Assembly (NCBI RefSeq): GCF_001509405.1
Contig: NZ_CP011502.1
Location: forward strand, 434,001 to 498,000
Origin: Aeromicrobium erythreum
Lineage (GTDB): Bacteria; Actinomycetota; Actinomycetes; Propionibacteriales; Nocardioidaceae
Length of the DNA: 64,000 bases
Direction: 5' to 3'
The notes beneath the pieces were generated by a model, which worked only from the letters and a program-made list of their open reading frames with translations, ran no database searches and had not been told where the DNA came from. Shown here piece after piece: positions 61,075 to 64,000 of this stretch (position 1 is its first letter; each line of letters starts with the position of its first letter). The position numbers were made by a program, and so were the translations under genes.

Positions 61075-62688
61075 ATGCCCTTCGCGATCACCCAGAGCTG
61101 CTGCTCCGACGCGTCCTGCGTCGAGGTCTGCCCCGTCGACTGCATCCACCCGACCCCGGGCGAGCCCGACTTCGGCCACACGGACATCCTCTACGTCGAC
61201 GCGCGCGCCTGCATCGACTGCGGCGCGTGCGCCGACGCCTGCCCCGCCTCGGCCATCAAGCCGATCGAGATCCTCCGCGGAGGCGAGGAGGTCTTCGCCG
61301 AGCTCAACGCCGCCTACTACGCCGAGCGCCCCGACCGAGCGGTCGCGAAGGAGCAGACGCACGCCCGGGTGCGCCCCGGCGTCCCCACCGGCCTGCGCGT
61401 GGCGGTCGTCGGCACAGGTCCGGCAGCCACCTACACCGCCCGCGAGCTGCTCGCCGCGACCGACGCCGACGTCTCCTTCGTCGACCGTCTGCCGGTGCCC
61501 GGCGGTCTGCTCCGCGCGGGCGTGGCCCCCGACCACGGCGAGACCAAGCGGGTCGGCGACACGTTCTCCTGGACGTACGAGCACCCGCGCACCTCGCTGT
61601 TCATGAACGTCGAGGTCGGCCGCCACGTCAGCCACGCCGAGCTGCTCGAGCACCACGACGCCGTCGTCTACGGGATCGGCGCGCCCGAGGACCGTCGGCT
61701 CGGCATCGAGGGCGAGGACCTCGACGGCGTGCACGGCTCCACCGAGACCGTCTCCTGGTACAACGGCGACCCCGAGGTCCCCGGCGACGCGATCCGCGTC
61801 GACGGCGCGCGCGTGTTCGTCGTCGGCAACGGCAACGTTGCGCTCGACATCGCCCGCATCCTGCTGAGCGACCCCGAGCGGCTCGCCGGCACGGAGATCG
61901 CCGACCACGCCCTCGAGGCCATCCGGCGCTGCGACGTGCGCGAGGTCGTCCTCCTCGGCCGCCGTGGACCGGAGGAGTCGGCGTTCACGCGTCCGGAGCT
62001 GCTCACCCTGCCCGACGGCATCGAGCTCGTCGTCGAGGACGACGCCGCCACCGTCGCCACGCTCGACGCTGCTGCGCCCGGATCGAAGGCGGCGCTGCTC
62101 GCCGACCGTCGCCGAGTGCGCAGTGACTGGTCGAGCGAGCCGGGCCCCGGTCGCCGGCTCGTGCTCGCCTTCGGTCGACGCGTCGTCGCCGCGCACGGCG
62201 ACGCGACCCTCGCGTCGGTGACCGTGTCCGGACCCGACGGCGAGGTCGAGGCGCCCACCCGCCTGCTCGTCAGCTCCATCGGGCGCCGCGGCCGCCCCGT
62301 GCCGGGCCTGCCGTTCGACGCCGAGCGCGGCATCATCCCGAACGCCGACGGACGCGTCGTCGACCCGGCCACGGGCGAGGCCGTCCCCGGCGCCTACGTG
62401 GTCGGCTGGGCGAAGCGCGGGTCGACGGGCGGCATCGGCGCGAACCGCATCTGCGCCGGAGAGACCGTCACGACCCTGCTGGCCGACGCCGCGGAGCACC
62501 GACTGCCCCGCCCTGCCCGGTCGGGACGCGCGTTCGCCCGGCTCCTGCGCAAGCGTCAGCCCGACCTCGTCCAGGCCCCGGGGGTGCGCGCCATCGAGCG
62601 CCACGAGGTCGACGCCGGCCGCGCGTCCGGACGCCCGCGGGTCAAGCTGGTGACGGTCGAGGAGCTCCTCGCGGCTGGCCGACGCTGA
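61075..62688 (+). CDS. Ferredoxin-NADP reductase with N-terminal ferredoxin domain (FprB-like)
   Basis: 537 residues. Residues 1-75 are a two-cluster ferredoxin (SCCSDASCVEVCPVDC and ACIDCGACADACP). From about 100 an adrenodoxin-reductase-type flavoprotein: FAD motif VAVVGTGPAATYTARELLAA, NADP motif VFVVGNGNVALDIARIL and the late FAD contact KRGSTGGIGANRICAGETV. It passes electrons from NADPH to the Fe-S domain and, by context, to the AurF-type oxygenase it follows by 7 bp. Confidence 0.92.
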   Translation: MPFAITQSCCSDASCVEVCPVDCIHPTPGEPDFGHTDILYVDARACIDCGACADACPASAIKPIEILRGGEEVFAELNAAYYAERPDRAVAKEQTHARVRPGVPTGLRVAVVGTGPAATYTARELLAATDADVSFVDRLPVPGGLLRAGVAPDHGETKRVGDTFSWTYEHPRTSLFMNVEVGRHVSHAELLEHHDAVVYGIGAPEDRRLGIEGEDLDGVHGSTETVSWYNGDPEVPGDAIRVDGARVFVVGNGNVALDIARILLSDPERLAGTEIADHALEAIRRCDVREVVLLGRRGPEESAFTRPELLTLPDGIELVVEDDAATVATLDAAAPGSKAALLADRRRVRSDWSSEPGPGRRLVLAFGRRVVAAHGDATLASVTVSGPDGEVEAPTRLLVSSIGRRGRPVPGLPFDAERGIIPNADGRVVDPATGEAVPGAYVVGWAKRGSTGGIGANRICAGETVTTLLADAAEHRLPRPARSGRAFARLLRKRQPDLVQAPGVRAIERHEVDAGRASGRPRVKLVTVEELLAAGRR

Positions 62689-62718
62689 TCCCTTCGGGCC
62701 TGGAGCGCCGGTGGAGGG

Positions 62719-63174
62719 TCATGCGACGACCGCCTCGAGACGCTCGAGCGTCCGCTCGAGCGCGGTCACGGGGACGGCGGGGAAGCCCCCGACCCTGCGG
62801 TGGATCTCGGGGTCGTCGACGTCGGACCAGTCGTAGGTGAGCGACACCAGGCTTCCCGCGGCCGTCGCGTCGACGCGCCACCGCCACTCCCAGCCCGGCG
62901 GGGTGCCGTCGACCGGTCCGGTGCGCCAGGCCACCTCGACGTCGCGCAGGAAACGTGTGACGAGGTTGTCGGTGCGGTAGTCGCCGGCGCGCGGGTGGTG
63001 GACGTGCATCCGGAACACCTGTCCGACGGCGGTGACGGGGGAGGCGCCGTCGTCGGCGCGCACCATGTCCGAGCCGTCGATCTCGGGGTGGCGCCGCGGG
63101 TCGGCGAGCAGGCCGAACACCACCGAGGGCGAGGCGGTGACCTCGCGCGAGACGACGACGCTGGTGCGGTCCAC
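62719..63174 (-). CDS. SRPBCC family (polyketide cyclase/START-like) protein
   Basis: 151 residues. RTSVVVSREVTASPSVVFGL at the N-terminus and the central DNLVTRFLRDVEVAWRTGPV, plus SLVSLTYDWSDVDDPE, fit the SRPBCC fold, which binds hydrophobic ligands. GTG at 63174 is chosen because it is 6 bases from CACGAT and starts the first conserved strand; the longer frame upstream is not conserved-looking. Single gene, divergent from the iron-binding lipoprotein. Confidence 0.82.
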   Translation of the reverse strand: MDRTSVVVSREVTASPSVVFGLLADPRRHPEIDGSDMVRADDGASPVTAVGQVFRMHVHHPRAGDYRTDNLVTRFLRDVEVAWRTGPVDGTPPGWEWRWRVDATAAGSLVSLTYDWSDVDDPEIHRRVGGFPAVPVTALERTLERLEAVVA

Positions 63175-63180
63175 GTCCCC

Positions 63181-63186
63181 ATCGTG
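63181..63186 (-). promoter_or_regulatory. -10-like box CACGAT (leaderless type)
   Basis: On the minus strand CACGAT ends 6 bases before the GTG at 63174, the same hexamer and gap as at 57062-57067. Confidence 0.4.
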
Positions 63187-63286
63187 CGCCCGACGGGGAC
63201 CGCTGTCGAGCATCGACCGTCCGGCGGCCGACACCCCGACCTCACGGGTGGTCCACCTCACGTCGGTCGCCTGGGACATCCCTTGC

Positions 63287-63305
63287 TCAGGTAAGGCTGA
63301 CCTAG
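63287..63305. promoter_or_regulatory. DtxR/IdeR iron box
   Basis: TCAGGTAAGGCTGACCTAG matches 15 of 19 positions of the DtxR/IdeR consensus, and a second half (AGGTTAGGCT) follows at once (63304-63313). It lies just before the siderophore-binding protein, so iron-loaded repressor should shut the gene off. Confidence 0.8.
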
Positions 63306-63320
63306 GTTAGGCTCCCCTCC

Positions 63321-64000
63321 ATGATCCGACGCACGTTCACGCCCCGACGCCTCGCCGCAGCCGTCGCCGTGGCCCTCGCCCTCCCCCTCGCCGCCTGCGG
63401 CTCGTCCTCCGACGACGCCTCCTCCGACCAGGCCTGGACCTACACCGACGACCTCGGCACCAAGCTCGAGCTCGACAAGGCGCCCGAGCGGATCGTCGCG
63501 CAGTCGTCGGTCGCCGCGGCCCTCACCGACCTCGGCCTCGGCGACAAGATCGTCGGCGTCTTCGGCCCGGTGAAGAACGCCGACGGCGACGTCGACAGCC
63601 AGGCCGCCGGCCTCGACGTCGACTCCGTCGAGGACGTGACCGGCGAGGGCGAGTACGGCGACATCGACCTCGAGAAGATGGCCGGCCTCAAGCCCGACCT
63701 CATCGTCACCAGCTCCTACGTCGAGCCCGACCTCTGGTACATCAACAAGGACGCGCAGACCAAGCTCGACAAGCAGTACCAGACGCTCGTCATCAGCTTC
63801 GACGGCAAGACGCTTCCGCAGATCATCGAGTCGACCGAGAAGGCCGCCAAGGCGCTCGGCGCGTCCGACGACGCCGGCGAGAAGGGCCAGGAGGCGTTCG
63901 ACGCCGCCAAGCAGCGCCTGAGCGACGTCGCCGACGGGGCGAAGCCGTCCATCCTCGCCGTGTCCTACTCGCCGGACCTGTTCTACGTCTCCAACCCCGA
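63321..64000 (+). CDS. Iron-siderophore ABC transporter substrate-binding lipoprotein, 3' truncated
   Basis: 226 residues are visible; the gene runs off the right edge. Signal peptide with lipobox LAAC (cysteine about 26), an Asp/Ser-rich linker, then a FecB/FepB-type periplasmic-binding fold: LDKAPERIVAQSSVAAALTD, LGLGDKIVGVFGP and KMAGLKPDLIVTSSYVEPDL. It binds ferric siderophores and hands them to a FecCD-type permease expected beyond the edge. An iron box in the promoter supports this. Confidence 0.92.
   Translation, partial: MIRRTFTPRRLAAAVAVALALPLAACGSSSDDASSDQAWTYTDDLGTKLELDKAPERIVAQSSVAAALTDLGLGDKIVGVFGPVKNADGDVDSQAAGLDVDSVEDVTGEGEYGDIDLEKMAGLKPDLIVTSSYVEPDLWYINKDAQTKLDKQYQTLVISFDGKTLPQIIESTEKAAKALGASDDAGEKGQEAFDAAKQRLSDVADGAKPSILAVSYSPDLFYVSNP

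Overview
This is a 64 kb stretch of a very GC-rich chromosome with strongly GC-biased third codon positions and frequent GTG starts. Actinobacterial hallmarks are a WhiB-family Fe-S regulator, HrcA/CIRCE control of two groEL genes, a DtxR/IdeR-type iron box, glucosyl-3-phosphoglycerate synthase next to a FolP2-type gene, and LPxTG and lipoprotein surface genes. The gene content suggests Propionibacteriales/Nocardioidaceae (Aeromicrobium- or Nocardioides-like); the genus is my inference. I see no rRNA or tRNA gene, insertion sequence, prophage or CRISPR array.

Layout. 1-4.2 kb: a TetR-controlled catabolic cluster (cyclase, ABM monooxygenase, quinone-oxidoreductase-like enzyme, MaoC hydratase, phosphotriesterase-family hydrolase) with two matching operators in its divergent promoter. 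4.2-8.3 kb: NlpC/P60 hydrolase behind a structured leader, diguanylate cyclase, DUF1801 protein, CNNM/CBS membrane protein. 8.3-17.6 kb: a LAL/LuxR regulator divergent from a surface locus (secreted alpha/beta hydrolase, LPxTG protein with about 46 pentapeptide repeats, DUF5819, HTTM and two lipoproteins). 17.6-21.4 kb: four-gene glycan-type cluster. 21.4-24 kb: OLD-like ATPase and TauE permease. 24.3-26.9 kb: an alternative, cysteine-poor ribosomal protein island (L36, L32, L31B, L28, L33, S14) with an MRF-like CobW protein and a candidate Zur box. 26.9-39.2 kb: GpgS/FolP2, a CarH/LitR-like MerR regulator divergent from a WhiB3-like gene, AI-2E-type permease, uracil-DNA glycosylase, transporters, and trehalose genes otsA and otsB.

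39.4-41.2 kb carries a SAM-I riboswitch, a threonine-synthase-like enzyme and a ubiquitin-like sulfur carrier ending Gly-Gly-Ala; together these suggest thiocarboxylate-based homocysteine synthesis. 41.2-46.7 kb: repeats, DUF4870, a cold-shock gene and an uncharacterised membrane/cupredoxin module. 46.7-59.4 kb: groEL2, a methionine-type ABC transporter, tryptophan 2,3-dioxygenase, 5-oxoprolinase pxpABC, a THUMP-like methyltransferase, groES-groEL1. 59.4-64 kb: an AurF-type diiron oxygenase with a ferredoxin/reductase fusion, an SRPBCC protein, and an iron-siderophore binding lipoprotein cut by the right edge.

Two cross-cutting observations. At least five unrelated families of palindromic repeats occupy the gaps, and two reach into coding 3' ends. 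More than a dozen genes have a -10-like hexamer ending exactly 6 or 7 bases before the start codon with no ribosome binding site, the signature of leaderless mRNAs; this spacing settles several start codons.
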